Of a DNA stretch of 64,000 bases, positions 25,506 to 34,475 are shown one piece after another. Positions within the stretch are counted from its first letter, which is position 1. Every line of letters begins with the position of its first letter. Under the pieces are notes generated by a model. That model had not been told where the DNA came from and ran no database searches. It worked only from the letters and a program-made list of their open reading frames with translations. The position numbers and the translations under genes were made by a program. This DNA comes from Kaistella sp. (GTDB lineage Bacteria; Bacteroidota; Bacteroidia; Flavobacteriales; Weeksellaceae): positions 1 through 64,000 of the forward strand of contig JAIBEW010000019.1 in the NCBI GenBank assembly GCA_019459085.1. Direction: 5' to 3'.

Positions 25506-26810
25506 TTAGAATTCCATGCTTACTTCCAGCTTTTCCGCCAGAATACCGGATATTTTCGCTTTCAATGGTTCGATATCGATGTTCTGCATCGCGTCATTCG
25601 CAAAAGCGTAGAGCAATAAAGCCTGCGCTTCTTCTTTGGAAATTCCCCTCGCACGGAGATAAAAGAGTGCATCGTCATTCAGCTGACCGACTGTACAGCC
25701 GTGCGAACACTTCACATCATCCGCAAAAATCTCAAGCTGAGGTTTTGTATCGATCGTCGCGCCTTCGTTGAGGAGAATATTGTTGTTCTGCTGATAGGCA
25801 TTTGTTTTCTGAGCAATTTTATCCACAAAAATCTTCCCGTTGAAGATTCCGTGGGATTTGTCTTTATAAACGCCTTTATAATTCTGATACGATTCGCAGT
25901 TCGGGGTTTTATGATGCACCGCCGTGTGGTGATCCACGGTCTGCTCTTTTCCAATGATCGTAATTCCGTTCATATAAGAATTGATATTCTCGCCGTTGTG
26001 GATAAAATCGAGGTTGTTTCGCACGAGTTTTCCGCCGAAAGAGAATGTATTTACCGTCGTAAGACTGTCGCGTTCCTGTTTGGCGAAGGTATGATCCATC
26101 AGATACGACGTGTCGCTGTCGTTCTGCAGTTTATGCCAGTCGGCTTTTGCGTTGCGGTCCGTAAAGATTTCCGTCACCGAATTCGTGAAGACATACGATT
26201 CATCAAAGTTATGGTGGCTTTCAATGATTTCCACTTTCGAGCCTTCTTCGGCAATCAGGAGATTACGCGTGTTGTAGAATGTATTTTCTTCCTGATTCTG
26301 GGAAATATAAAAAACGTGAATCGGTTTTTCGATCACAATATTCTTCGGAACTTTCAGGAAAAATCCGTGTCTGCAGTAGGCGGTATTCAGATTCGTAAAG
26401 GCCAGGTCAGAGGCGATGGTATCGAAATAAGTATCAAAAACCTCTCTGTGATTGGGATCGTTCAGTGCATAGTTGAAAGAAAGGAATTCTACATTCTCAA
26501 TCGAGATTTTCGAAAGTTCCTTGTGCAGCCGTCCATTGATAAAAACGATCCAGTCAAAATTCTCTTCACCAAGATGAAGGGCATCAATCTGTTCCTTTGT
26601 AATATTGTGGTGCTCTGTCGGGAAAAAATTATAGTCCTTTTCGGTAATTTCCTTCAGATTGGTGTATTTGTATTCTTCGTCTTTTTTAGTCGGGATACCC
26701 TGTTCAAAGAACTTCTGGAGCGATGAAATCCGTTTCTGATCCAGAAAGCGGTGCTGCAGGGTCTCCAAAAAAGCGGAGTGGTGATGCTGTATATTTTCTA
26801 GTAATGCCAT
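25506..26810 (-). CDS. sufD: Fe-S cluster scaffold complex subunit SufD
   Basis: A 434-aa SufB/SufD-family protein with the right-handed beta-helix core (about 130-360) and the conserved C-terminal region NEGATIDTKPQLEIFADDVKCSHGCTVGQLNDDALFYLRARGI. It forms the SufBCD complex that assembles Fe-S clusters in the cytoplasm with SufC driving the cycle. It is last in the minus-strand order HesB-sufB-sufC-sufD, 88 bases after sufC. No sufS or sufE follows, since a terminator closes the operon. Confidence 0.94.
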   Translation of the reverse strand: MALLENIQHHHSAFLETLQHRFLDQKRISSLQKFFEQGIPTKKDEEYKYTNLKEITEKDYNFFPTEHHNITKEQIDALHLGEENFDWIVFINGRLHKELSKISIENVEFLSFNYALNDPNHREVFDTYFDTIASDLAFTNLNTAYCRHGFFLKVPKNIVIEKPIHVFYISQNQEENTFYNTRNLLIAEEGSKVEIIESHHNFDESYVFTNSVTEIFTDRNAKADWHKLQNDSDTSYLMDHTFAKQERDSLTTVNTFSFGGKLVRNNLDFIHNGENINSYMNGITIIGKEQTVDHHTAVHHKTPNCESYQNYKGVYKDKSHGIFNGKIFVDKIAQKTNAYQQNNNILLNEGATIDTKPQLEIFADDVKCSHGCTVGQLNDDALFYLRARGISKEEAQALLLYAFANDAMQNIDIEPLKAKISGILAEKLEVSMEF

Positions 26811-26898
26811 ATTTTAATGTTTGATGTGGTTTGAACAGGCCGGAAGTCATTCTGATGTATTGAATGAATCAGAATACTGCGTCTTCAGGCGTTTCAAA

Positions 26899-27642
26899 CT
26901 AATTCAAAAGCCAGTCGTAACCTTTTTCTTCCAGTTCCAGCGCCAGACTTTTGTCTCCGGTGCGGATGATTTTTCCGTCGGCCAAAACGTGAACGAAATC
27001 AGGCTCAATATAATCGAGAAGTCTTTGGTAATGCGTGATGAGAAGTACGGCATTTCCTTCGTTACGGAAAGAATTCACACCGTCTGCAACAATTCTGAGG
27101 GCATCAATGTCCAGACCGGAATCTGTTTCATCCAGGATGGCCAGTTTCGGGTTCAGCATCATCATCTGGAAAATCTCGTTTCTCTTTTTCTCGCCTCCGG
27201 AAAAACCTTCATTCAGGGAACGGGAAAGGAAATCTTTCTTGATTCCGAGTTTTTCTGAATTTTCGCGGATGAGTGCCATCATTTCTCTTGCTGGCATATC
27301 TTCGAGTCCGTTTGCTTTTCGGGTGGCGTTCAGAGCAGCTTTAATGAAGTTCGTTACCGAAACTCCCGGAATTTCTACCGGATACTGGAAAGAAAGAAAA
27401 ATCCCTTTGTGGGCTCTTTCTTCCGGAGTATCTTCCTGAATGTCCTGACCCTGATAAAGAATTTCACCAGCCGTAACCACATATTCTTCTTTTCCGGCAA
27501 TAACCGATGAAAGCGTTGATTTTCCGGCACCATTCGGTCCCATGATCGCGTGAACCTCGCCCGGATTGATCTGTAAATTGATTCCTTTTAAAATTTCTGC
27601 ACCGTCTTCAATTCCGGCGTGTAAGTTATTTATTTTCAGCAT
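26899..27642 (-). CDS. sufC: Fe-S cluster assembly ATPase SufC
   Basis: A 247-aa ABC-type ATPase: Walker A GPNGAGKST at residues 35-43, signature SGGEKKRNEIFQ, and Walker B LAILDETDSGLDIDAL. The KKRNE sequence after the signature is typical of SufC rather than of transporters. It works with SufB and SufD as the energy-providing subunit of the scaffold. It sits between sufB (80 bases upstream) and sufD (88 bases downstream), all on the minus strand. Confidence 0.96.
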   Translation of the reverse strand: MLKINNLHAGIEDGAEILKGINLQINPGEVHAIMGPNGAGKSTLSSVIAGKEEYVVTAGEILYQGQDIQEDTPEERAHKGIFLSFQYPVEIPGVSVTNFIKAALNATRKANGLEDMPAREMMALIRENSEKLGIKKDFLSRSLNEGFSGGEKKRNEIFQMMMLNPKLAILDETDSGLDIDALRIVADGVNSFRNEGNAVLLITHYQRLLDYIEPDFVHVLADGKIIRTGDKSLALELEEKGYDWLLN

Positions 27643-27722
27643 GCTGTTGTGAATAAGTAATTAAATAATCTGTTGATTAAGTGATTACGATTTGCTTTTT
27701 AATGTTGTACTAATTTTATGAA

Positions 27723-29171
27723 TTATCCTACTGAACCCTCAAGCGAGATTTCAAGCAGTTTTTGTGCTTCAATCGCGAATTCCATCGGCAATTTGTTCAG
27801 GACTTCTTTGCTGAAACCGTTTACGATAAGTGCAATTGCCCTTTCGGTATCAATTCCTCTCTGGTTGCAGTAGAAGATCTGGTCTTCACCTATTTTCGAG
27901 GTCGTCGCTTCGTGTTCGAGCTGTGCGGTCGGATCTTTGATTTCGATATACGGAAAAGTATGGGCACCGCATTCATTCCCCATCAAAAGGGAATCGCACT
28001 GAGAAAAGTTCCGTGCTCCTTTTGCAGAAGGCATTACTTTCACCAAACCACGGTAAGAGTTATTCGATTTTCCTGCGGAAATTCCTTTGGAAATAATCGT
28101 GGAACGGGTGTTTTTTCCGATATGAATCATTTTTGTCCCCGTATCAGCATACTGATGGTTGTTCGTAACGGCAATAGAATAAAACTCGCCTATAGAATTA
28201 TCGCCTTTCAGAATACAGCTCGGATATTTCCAGGTTACGGCAGAGCCGGTTTCTACCTGAGTCCAGGAGATTTTCGCGTTTTTCTCGCAAATCCCTCTTT
28301 TGGTCACGAAATTGAAAACCCCTCCTTTACCGCTTTCATCACCAGGAAACCAGTTCTGAACGGTTGAATATTTAATTTCGGCATTGTCCAGCGCGAAAAG
28401 TTCCACAACAGCTGCGTGAAGCTGATTTTCATCTCTTGCGGGTGCAGTACATCCTTCAAGATAGGAAACATAACTTCCTTCATCGGCAATCAGCAGTGTT
28501 CTTTCGAACTGTCCGCTTCCTGACTGGTTGATCCGGAAATAAGTGGACAACTCCATTGGACATTTCACGCCTTTTGGAATGTAGCAGAAACTTCCGTCTG
28601 AAAAAACAGCGGAATTTAAGGCGGCGTAAAAATTATCGCCTCTCGGAACGATTTTCCCTAGATATTTCCTTACAAGATCCGGATGATCCTGGATCGCTTC
28701 GGAGATGGCACAGAAAATAATTCCTTTTTCTTTCAGCGTTTTCTGGAAAGTCGTTTTTACGGAAACAGAATCGATCACAATATCAACAGCAACTCCGGAA
28801 AGTCTTTTCTGCTCATCGATGTTGATTCCGAGTTTTGCGAAGGTCTTCAGAAGTTCAGGATCTACCTCGTCAAGACTTGCCAGTTCGGGCTTTTTTTTCG
28901 GGGCAGCATAATATTTAATGCCCTGAAAATCAGGTTTCTGGTAAGAAACATTGGCCCAGTTGGGCTCTTCCATTTTCTGCCAGATGCGGTAAGATTCCAA
29001 ACGCCATTCGGTCATCCATTCCGGCTCATTTTTTTTGGCAGAAATGGCGCGAACGACATCTTCGTTCAGTCCGGTCGGAAAATCTTCATATTCAATTTCT
29101 GTTTCCCAGCCGAATTCGTATTTTTTATTTTCGAGATCGACTCTTAAATCGTCTTCGGTATATTTTGACAT
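27723..29171 (-). CDS. sufB: Fe-S cluster scaffold protein SufB
   Basis: A 482-aa SufB with the full-length family pattern: the N-terminal helical part (about 1-110), then [72 protein letters not shown], and near the end [23 protein letters not shown]. It provides the site where the nascent Fe-S cluster is built. It follows the HesB-type gene after 3 bases, so the two are co-translated. Confidence 0.96.
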   Translation of the reverse strand: MSKYTEDDLRVDLENKKYEFGWETEIEYEDFPTGLNEDVVRAISAKKNEPEWMTEWRLESYRIWQKMEEPNWANVSYQKPDFQGIKYYAAPKKKPELASLDEVDPELLKTFAKLGINIDEQKRLSGVAVDIVIDSVSVKTTFQKTLKEKGIIFCAISEAIQDHPDLVRKYLGKIVPRGDNFYAALNSAVFSDGSFCYIPKGVKCPMELSTYFRINQSGSGQFERTLLIADEGSYVSYLEGCTAPARDENQLHAAVVELFALDNAEIKYSTVQNWFPGDESGKGGVFNFVTKRGICEKNAKISWTQVETGSAVTWKYPSCILKGDNSIGEFYSIAVTNNHQYADTGTKMIHIGKNTRSTIISKGISAGKSNNSYRGLVKVMPSAKGARNFSQCDSLLMGNECGAHTFPYIEIKDPTAQLEHEATTSKIGEDQIFYCNQRGIDTERAIALIVNGFSKEVLNKLPMEFAIEAQKLLEISLEGSVG

Positions 29172-29174
29172 AAT

Positions 29175-29504
29175 TTATAAACTAAAGGATTCTCCGCAGC
29201 CACAGGTTCTGTTGGCGTTCGGATTGTTGAATACAAACCCTTTCCCGTTCAGACCGCCTGAAAATTCAAGCACGGTACCGGCAAGATAAAGGATTGATTT
29301 TTTATCAATAATAATTTTAATTCCGTTATCTTCAAAAACCTGATCGGTCTCTGTTTTATCATTATCGAATTTAAGAACATACTCAAGCCCTGAGCAACCG
29401 CCGCTTTTAACGCCGACTCTGATATAATCCTCAAAAGGCCTGAAACCCTCTTCAGTCATTAACTGAATGGCTTTTGCTTTTGCTTCATCACTGACTTTTA
29501 TCAT
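29175..29504 (-). CDS. HesB/IscA-type Fe-S assembly protein (SufA-like)
   Basis: A 109-aa A-type carrier. The three conserved cysteines are present: Cys37 in GVKSGGCSGLEY, and Cys101 and Cys103 in TCGCGESFSL. A-type proteins carry Fe-S clusters from the SufBCD scaffold to target proteins. It is the first gene of the suf operon, downstream of a full promoter. Whether it is best called SufA or ErpA cannot be told from sequence alone, but its position in the suf operon favours SufA. Confidence 0.92.
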   Translation of the reverse strand: MIKVSDEAKAKAIQLMTEEGFRPFEDYIRVGVKSGGCSGLEYVLKFDNDKTETDQVFEDNGIKIIIDKKSILYLAGTVLEFSGGLNGKGFVFNNPNANRTCGCGESFSL

Positions 29505-29532
29505 TGTTTTTATTTAGACTTATTTTAGATTG

Positions 29533-29563
29533 CAAAATTACTAATAATAAAACGAAAATCAAA
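29533..29563 (-). promoter_or_regulatory. suf operon promoter
   Basis: On the minus strand, TTTG (29560-29563), 19 bases, then TAATTTTG (29533-29540), an exact fit to the Bacteroidota consensus, 28 bases before the first gene. No separate iron-responsive operator is evident. Confidence 0.7.
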
Positions 29564-29608
29564 TTTGTGGCGGTATATTTGTCTATGATGTAAATAGATG
29601 CAGCGGTT

Positions 29609-29616
29609 TAACTTTG
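29609..29616 (+). promoter_or_regulatory. Promoter -7 element for the second GLPGLI gene
   Basis: TAACTTTG, 39 bases before the ATG at 29656. An in-frame TTG at 29614 lies inside this element, so translation should not begin there. TATATTTG at 29574-29581 is another possible -7. Confidence 0.45.
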
Positions 29617-29655
29617 CGCGGCTTCGGTCATCAAAAAGGCACCAAAATTTATCCC

Positions 29656-30468
29656 ATGAAAAAAATTCTTTTGTTCTCAGTCGCCCTTTGTTCACAAATA
29701 TTTTTTGCTCAGGCAAACCGTTTTATTTATCAGGTCACCATGAAAACAGATTCCCTTCATCCTGAAGAATCAAAAAATGAAATGGCTTATCTGGAAATTG
29801 ATTCTGAAAAATCACTTTTTTATGGCGAAAAACAACTGAAAAGGGATTCCATTATGGGAAAAATGATGCAGACCGGAAGTTTCAATTTTGACCGCAGCCA
29901 GATGGAAAGCCTCCGTTCGAACATCGATTTTACCGTTGAGAAAGATTTAAAAACCGGTACCAAAACCTACAAATCCAGAATTGCGAGAGACCAGTACGCA
30001 TATGAAGAAGACCGGCCGATGGAATGGAAAATCCTTCCTGAAACCGCTACAATAGGTGATTACAAAACACAGAAAGCAGAAACGAACTTTGCCGGAAGGA
30101 CGTGGTTTGCCTGGTTTACATCAGAAATTCCGTTTCAGGATGGGCCTTATAAATTTTCCGGACTTCCTGGATTAATTGTAAAAGTGGAGGATTCAAAAGG
30201 AGATTATTCATTCGATTTAAAGGAATCAAAGAAGATTCCCGAACTGGCATCATTCGCGCAGCGCGGAACAACCATTAAAGTTAAAAGAGACGCTTTCACC
30301 AAGCAGATGGAAAAATATAGAAAAGATCCGATGTCATTCATGAATCTGTCTGGCTCCGGTGGCGGACGACGCGCAACGGTAAATATGAATAACCCGGACA
30401 TGAGAAAACGAATAGAGGAGAGAGTGAAGGAGGAGCAGAAAAAGAACAACAATCCAATAGAGAAATAA
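29656..30468 (+). CDS. GLPGLI-family secreted protein, second copy
   Basis: A 270-aa protein with signal peptide MKKILLFSVALCSQIFFAQ and the hallmark FSGLPGLIVKVEDSKGDYSF. Shared blocks with the protein at 21277 include the ANRFIYQVTMKTDS-like start and the MEWKILPE region, so the two are distant paralogues. The C-terminus is charged (RKRIEERVKEEQKKN). The function of the family is unknown. The gene stands alone with its own promoter and terminator. The start at 29656 directly opens the signal peptide. The longer frame from a TTG at 29614 overlaps the promoter. Confidence 0.88.
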   Translation: MKKILLFSVALCSQIFFAQANRFIYQVTMKTDSLHPEESKNEMAYLEIDSEKSLFYGEKQLKRDSIMGKMMQTGSFNFDRSQMESLRSNIDFTVEKDLKTGTKTYKSRIARDQYAYEEDRPMEWKILPETATIGDYKTQKAETNFAGRTWFAWFTSEIPFQDGPYKFSGLPGLIVKVEDSKGDYSFDLKESKKIPELASFAQRGTTIKVKRDAFTKQMEKYRKDPMSFMNLSGSGGGRRATVNMNNPDMRKRIEERVKEEQKKNNNPIEK

Positions 30469-30473
30469 GAGAT

Positions 30474-30499
30474 ATCCTGAACAATGTTCAGGATTTTTT
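30474..30499 (+). terminator. Rho-independent terminator of the GLPGLI gene
   Basis: A perfect 9-bp stem (30474-30482 with 30486-30494), 3-base loop and six T residues. It starts 6 bases after the stop and overlaps the 3' end of the converging 2H phosphoesterase gene. Confidence 0.8.
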
Positions 30500-31021
30500 C
30501 TGCAATTCTTTCTCGGAAATCAAATTCCACTTTCCGTCAAAATGTTTGTAAAGGCCAATTTTCTCAACCAGAAAAGTTTCATTGAATGACTTTGTTTCAT
30601 ATTCCTTCCAGGCTTTTTCAAAATTAGCCAAGGTCAGATCGCGGTAAGCAACGGTGAGGTGAGGATTGAAATTATTGACATAATTAAACGGCATCGCAGG
30701 ACTTGCCTGTCTGTAAATTTCTCTGAGTTCAGTGCTGTTGTCCGGTTTGATGAAGATAACAGGATGGTTTTTATTCGGAAAACAGGAGAAACCGCACAGT
30801 TTTATCTGAAAAGGGGAACTGTTCAGTTCCATTTTCATGAATTTTCCGACGACTTCACTTTCTTTATCGCCGTCGTACTGAAAAGGCGGGATCACCGTAA
30901 TGTGCGGAAAATTTTTATAGGCTTTTGAGGATTCAAAACGCTCCGAAAAATCGCGGGTGATGTTCCGGATTTTATCACTCAGTTCCGGATCGGCTGCAAT
31001 AGCGACAAAATATAAACTCAT
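30488..31021 (-). CDS. 2'-5' RNA ligase family (2H phosphoesterase) protein
   Basis: A 177-aa protein with both H-x-T motifs of the 2H phosphoesterase superfamily: His40-Ile-Thr42 in FPHITVIPPF and His121-Leu-Thr123 in NPHLTVAYRD, spaced as in ThpR/LigT-like enzymes. Members cut or join 2',5'-phosphodiesters or open cyclic phosphates in RNA or nucleotides. The natural substrate here is not apparent. No signal peptide is present, so it is cytoplasmic. It stands alone between the GLPGLI gene and the metallopeptidase gene. Confidence 0.88.
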   Translation of the reverse strand: MSLYFVAIAADPELSDKIRNITRDFSERFESSKAYKNFPHITVIPPFQYDGDKESEVVGKFMKMELNSSPFQIKLCGFSCFPNKNHPVIFIKPDNSTELREIYRQASPAMPFNYVNNFNPHLTVAYRDLTLANFEKAWKEYETKSFNETFLVEKIGLYKHFDGKWNLISEKELQKKS

Positions 31022-31066
31022 GGGTCTGAATTTTCAATTAAAGTTATAAAAAAACACGCAATAAAA

Positions 31067-31092
31067 AATCCATTCCTTTACAGAAATGGATT
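31067..31092 (-). terminator. Rho-independent terminator of the metallopeptidase gene
   Basis: An 8-bp perfect stem (31067-31074 with 31085-31092) and 10-base loop. Read leftward it is followed by a T-rich run. It begins 22 bases after the stop codon at 31114. Confidence 0.65.
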
Positions 31093-31113
31093 ATGATTTT
31101 ATAAAACTCTGAT

Positions 31114-31968
31114 TTATTTCAACAGTGCGTTAAAAGTATCGCCCTGTTTGATGTCGCCGGTGTTGTAGCCTTTCATAAACCATTCTTTTCTCTGTGCGGA
31201 ACTTCCATGCGTGAAGCCTTCCTGGTTTACATGTCCCTGCGAACGTTTCTGAATATTGTCGTCACCAACCGCTTCTGCTGCGGAAATTGCAGCTTCGATA
31301 TCGCCGGGTTCCAGAAATTTCTCCCGGTTGTCCGTCTGTTTTGCCCATAATCCGGCATAAAAATCTGCCTGAAGTTCAGTAGCCACCGACACTTTGTTCA
31401 TTTCTGTTTCTGAATATTGTCCGCTGTTTCTGAGTTGATCCACTTTTTGCATCGTACCCAAAAGGTTCTGAACATGATGTCCGAATTCGTGAGCCATCAC
31501 GTAAGCAATTGAAAATTCAGTCACCTGCGCGCCGAATCTCTGCTCTAGTTCTTTAAAGAAACTCATATCCATATAAACCGTTTGATCGGCAGGACAGTAA
31601 AAAGGTCCCATTGCAGCCTGCGCGGTTCCGCAGCCGGACTGGGTTACACTTTCGAACATTACCACTTTTGCAGGAACATATTCCATTCCGTTTTCAGAAA
31701 ATATTTTGGTCCAGGTCTGTTCATTTTCTGCCGTAACCATAGAAACGAATTCCTGGACTTTCAGCTCCTCTGCCGTCAAATCTCTTTGTTCCGTTGGCGC
31801 TGTGCCGCCCGATCCGGAAAGAATCGCTGAAGGATCGCCGCCCAGAAAAAACACAATGGCTGCAATGATAAGGGTTCCGAGGCCGCCTCCCACTAACATT
31901 CCGCCACCACTACCACCAGTTCCGCGACGGTCATCCACATTACCACTTCTGTCGTTTGTCCATTTCAT
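31114..31968 (-). CDS. Neutral zinc metallopeptidase (YpfJ/KPN_02809 family)
   Basis: A 284-aa protein with a glycine-rich N-terminus, one membrane helix at about 24-43 (LVGGGLGTLIIAAIVFFLGG), and an external catalytic domain. The zinc motif His160-Glu161-x-x-His164 is in MAHEFGHHVQNLLG. Downstream TELQADFYAGLWAKQ supplies the likely third ligand, and CGTAQAAMGPFYCPAD is also characteristic. It probably acts as a membrane-bound peptidase in the periplasm. The substrate is unknown. It is monocistronic, with a terminator after it. Confidence 0.9.
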   Translation of the reverse strand: MKWTNDRSGNVDDRRGTGGSGGGMLVGGGLGTLIIAAIVFFLGGDPSAILSGSGGTAPTEQRDLTAEELKVQEFVSMVTAENEQTWTKIFSENGMEYVPAKVVMFESVTQSGCGTAQAAMGPFYCPADQTVYMDMSFFKELEQRFGAQVTEFSIAYVMAHEFGHHVQNLLGTMQKVDQLRNSGQYSETEMNKVSVATELQADFYAGLWAKQTDNREKFLEPGDIEAAISAAEAVGDDNIQKRSQGHVNQEGFTHGSSAQRKEWFMKGYNTGDIKQGDTFNALLK

Positions 31969-32116
31969 ATGCTATTCTTTATTTTTAATGTCTTTTTAAT
32001 TGTCTGATAATGATTTGTTTAAAAACTGAAAGAACTTCAGCATTATTCGGGTAAAGTTAAATATTTTGGCAAATAAATCAACAATTTTCTTAATTTTGAT
32101 GTCTATTCAAAAAAAC

Positions 32117-32446
32117 ATGATACAAAAAATAAGCCGATTCGGAATGCTGATGGCTGCCCTCGTCTTTTTAAGTGCCTGCAAAGAGGAACTTGCTCCTGAA
32201 GATGCCGTAACTTCAGTGTCGAAAAACGGCTCCGTGGAAACGGTGGTTTCGGTGGAACATGCAGATTCTGCTGATATTTTGGTTACGAAACACAAGGTTT
32301 GGGTAAAGAACAGCCTCGTGAAAGAAATTACCGAACGAGACACCATACCTGTTTTGGGCGATACGGTTGTTACCATAACCAATAACGGAAATGAGGTTCA
32401 GCAAACCGTAAAAAAGGATTATGAATTCTACATCACTGTTCAATAA
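32117..32446 (+). CDS. Lipoprotein of unknown function (109 aa)
   Basis: Starts at the ATG that opens the signal MIQKISRFGMLMAALVFLSAC, with the lipobox LSA-Cys21. The in-frame upstream starts (from 32066) would place 17 extra residues before the signal. The mature part is small and polar with a repeated valine-rich strand pattern (SVETVVSVEHADSADILVTKHKVWVKN), suggesting a beta fold. No family is recognised. It is followed after 8 bases by another lipoprotein gene and then by a glutathionylspermidine-synthase-like gene, and the three look like one operon. Confidence 0.72.
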   Translation: MIQKISRFGMLMAALVFLSACKEELAPEDAVTSVSKNGSVETVVSVEHADSADILVTKHKVWVKNSLVKEITERDTIPVLGDTVVTITNNGNEVQQTVKKDYEFYITVQ

Positions 32447-32454
32447 TTGTTGAG

Positions 32455-32784
32455 ATGAAAAAGAGCAAACAGATCACCCTGATTTTCGTTACCGGAATAT
32501 TGGCAAGCTGCAATACAAAACCTGAAGAAAAAAGCTGGGAAGGAGAGAAAAAAGTTTATATGAGATCCGATTCAACGGCACAGTACAGCCCATCTCATGG
32601 TTTTATAACCGGACTTCTGCTTTTTCACGCGTTCCGGCCGTATGGTTATTACGGGGCCAATGGTTTTCAGAGAGGATATTACAGTAAGGCCGTTTCTGAA
32701 AAATCAAATGTTGGGAAAAACCCTTATAAAGGAAATGTGGTAAGAGGCGGAATGGGGAAATCAGGTTTCAGCGCTTCTTCGTAA
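32455..32784 (+). CDS. Small lipoprotein rich in Gly and Tyr (109 aa)
   Basis: Lipoprotein signal MKKSKQITLIFVTGILASC (lipobox LAS-Cys19), followed by a polar region and a Gly/Tyr/Phe-rich segment (HAFRPYGYYGANGFQRGYY at about 57-75) and a Gly/Ser tail. In Escherichia coli the YgiC-type enzyme is encoded next to the lipoprotein-like YgiB, so this may be a positional counterpart. I see no clear sequence similarity that proves it. The stop lies 1 base before the next ATG, indicating coupling. Confidence 0.75.
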   Translation: MKKSKQITLIFVTGILASCNTKPEEKSWEGEKKVYMRSDSTAQYSPSHGFITGLLLFHAFRPYGYYGANGFQRGYYSKAVSEKSNVGKNPYKGNVVRGGMGKSGFSASS

Positions 32785-32785
32785 C

Positions 32786-33913
32786 ATGAAAAGAATTCCG
32801 ATTACTCCGCGCGAGAACTGGCAGGAAAAGCTTGAAAATTTAGGTTTCGGATATCATTCTATTGATGAGCAGTACTGGGATGAAACGGCGTATTACGAAT
32901 TTGACCTTCAGGAAATCAACCATATTGAAAAGGCAACCGCAGAACTGTGGCAGATGTATCTGGTAGCGGTGGAACATGTAATTTCTAAAAATCTTTTTTT
33001 TAAATTCAGCATTCCCGAATGGTTCCGGAATTACGTAACCGAAAGCTGGGAACAGGATTTCCCATCGGTTTACGGCAGATTTGACCTCGGATTTGACGGG
33101 CAGAACCTTAAACTTCTCGAATTCAATGCAGACACTCCGACTTCCCTTTTCGAAGGTTCTGTTGTGCAGTGGTACTGGCTGAAGGATCAGTTTCCGCAGA
33201 AAGATCAGTTCAATTCCATTCACGAAAAGCTGATTGATTACTGGAAATATCTGAAGCCCTATCTAAAGAGTGAGTTTGTCCATTTTGCATCGCTGACGAA
33301 TATTGAAGACGTTACGAACGTGGAATACATGCGCGACTGTGCTTCGCAGGCCGGACTGGCAACGGCATTTACCGCTGTTCAGGATATCGGCTGGGCCGAA
33401 GAGATCAAAGAATTCATTGATGAAAACCGCGACCTCATGAAGGTGATTTTCAAACTCTATCCTTATGAATGGATTCTTGAGGAAGATTTCGGTAAAAAAA
33501 TCGCGAAGAATATCGAGAAAACCCAATGGATCGAACCGGCCTGGAAAATTCTGGCTTCTTCAAAAGCGATGCTGCCCATTCTGTGGGAACTGTATCCCAA
33601 CCATCCTTATCTTCTGGAAAGTTATGCAGAACCTCGACATCTGCTGAATTACGCGAAAAAACCGATTTATTCCCGGGAAGGCGCCAATATTTCTCTGTTC
33701 AAAAACCACATTCCGGTTGAACAGAACAGCGGCATTTACGGCAAAGAAGGCTTTATTTATCAGCAGTTTTTCGACCTGCCGAATTTCAGCGGAAATTATC
33801 CGGTCATCGGAAGTTGGATCATTGGGCAGGAAGCTGCAGGAATCGGAGTACGGGAAAGCGTGAATCTAATCACGAACAACCAGAGCCGTTTTGTACCACA
33901 TTTGATTTCTTAA
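32786..33913 (+). CDS. Glutathionylspermidine synthase-like ATP-grasp enzyme (YgiC/YjfC type)
   Basis: A 375-aa protein matching the C-terminal synthetase domain of glutathionylspermidine synthase. It has FDLGFDGQNLKLLEFNADTPTSLFEGSVVQWYW (about 99-131), in which the NADTPT motif and Glu line the ATP-grasp pocket, and a distal block KKPIYSREGANISLF. Stand-alone YgiC/YjfC proteins lack the amidase domain and are thought to ligate peptide- and amine-like substrates with ATP, but their true substrate is not established. It is last in a three-gene operon with two lipoproteins, hinting at an envelope-related product. Confidence 0.88.
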   Translation: MKRIPITPRENWQEKLENLGFGYHSIDEQYWDETAYYEFDLQEINHIEKATAELWQMYLVAVEHVISKNLFFKFSIPEWFRNYVTESWEQDFPSVYGRFDLGFDGQNLKLLEFNADTPTSLFEGSVVQWYWLKDQFPQKDQFNSIHEKLIDYWKYLKPYLKSEFVHFASLTNIEDVTNVEYMRDCASQAGLATAFTAVQDIGWAEEIKEFIDENRDLMKVIFKLYPYEWILEEDFGKKIAKNIEKTQWIEPAWKILASSKAMLPILWELYPNHPYLLESYAEPRHLLNYAKKPIYSREGANISLFKNHIPVEQNSGIYGKEGFIYQQFFDLPNFSGNYPVIGSWIIGQEAAGIGVRESVNLITNNQSRFVPHLIS

Positions 33914-33953
33914 AGAAACTGTTCAAGACATCGATCATTCTCCGTATCAGAAA

Positions 33954-34472
33954 TTACAGACTGCCGAAACCGATGTTTCCCTTCTTTTCCGAAAGATTTT
34001 TCTTAAAATCGATCATCTGAAGCGCAGTAACCGCCGCTTCAACGCCCTTGTTGCCAAGATTTCCGCCGCTTCTGGCGATAGAATGCTCCTTCGTGTCATC
34101 AGTTAACACACAGAAGATGGTGGGCGTATCGCTTAAGATATTGCAGTCCTTGATTCCCTGCGCTACAGCAGAACACACGAATTCAAAATGAGGGGTTTCG
34201 CCCCGGATCACGCAACCGATGGCAATGACCGCATCAAATTTTCTTTCTTTACAAAGCTGCATCGACGCATAACTGAGCTCAAAAGCTCCCGGAACTTTAA
34301 AAACTCTGATATTTTCCTTCTTTACGCCTTCCGCCGTTAAAATCTCCAAAGCGGCGTCGCGGAGGTTGTGGGTTACGAAATCGTTCCATTCTGAAACAAC
34401 AATGCCGATTCTAAAAGAATCAGCATGTTGTATTTGTAATGGTTTGTAATCTGAAAGATTTACAGTCGCCAT
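33954..34472 (-). CDS. ribH: 6,7-dimethyl-8-ribityllumazine synthase
   Basis: Forms lumazine from 5-amino-6-ribitylaminouracil and dihydroxybutanone phosphate, the penultimate step of riboflavin synthesis. The 172-aa protein has the family blocks FRIGIVVSEWNDFVTHNL, VFKVPGAFELSYA, and GCVIRGETPHFEFV with catalytic His95, then GIKDCNILSDTPTIFCVLT. It follows the TPR protein gene after 3 bases on the minus strand. No other rib gene or FMN riboswitch is in the window. Confidence 0.95.
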   Translation of the reverse strand: MATVNLSDYKPLQIQHADSFRIGIVVSEWNDFVTHNLRDAALEILTAEGVKKENIRVFKVPGAFELSYASMQLCKERKFDAVIAIGCVIRGETPHFEFVCSAVAQGIKDCNILSDTPTIFCVLTDDTKEHSIARSGGNLGNKGVEAAVTALQMIDFKKNLSEKKGNIGFGSL

Positions 34473-34475
34473 ATT

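Noticed and set aside
25701-26726. Plus-strand open frame of 341 codons opposite sufD
   Set aside because: It is a shadow of sufD. The translated product has no recognisable domain, and sufD is well supported.
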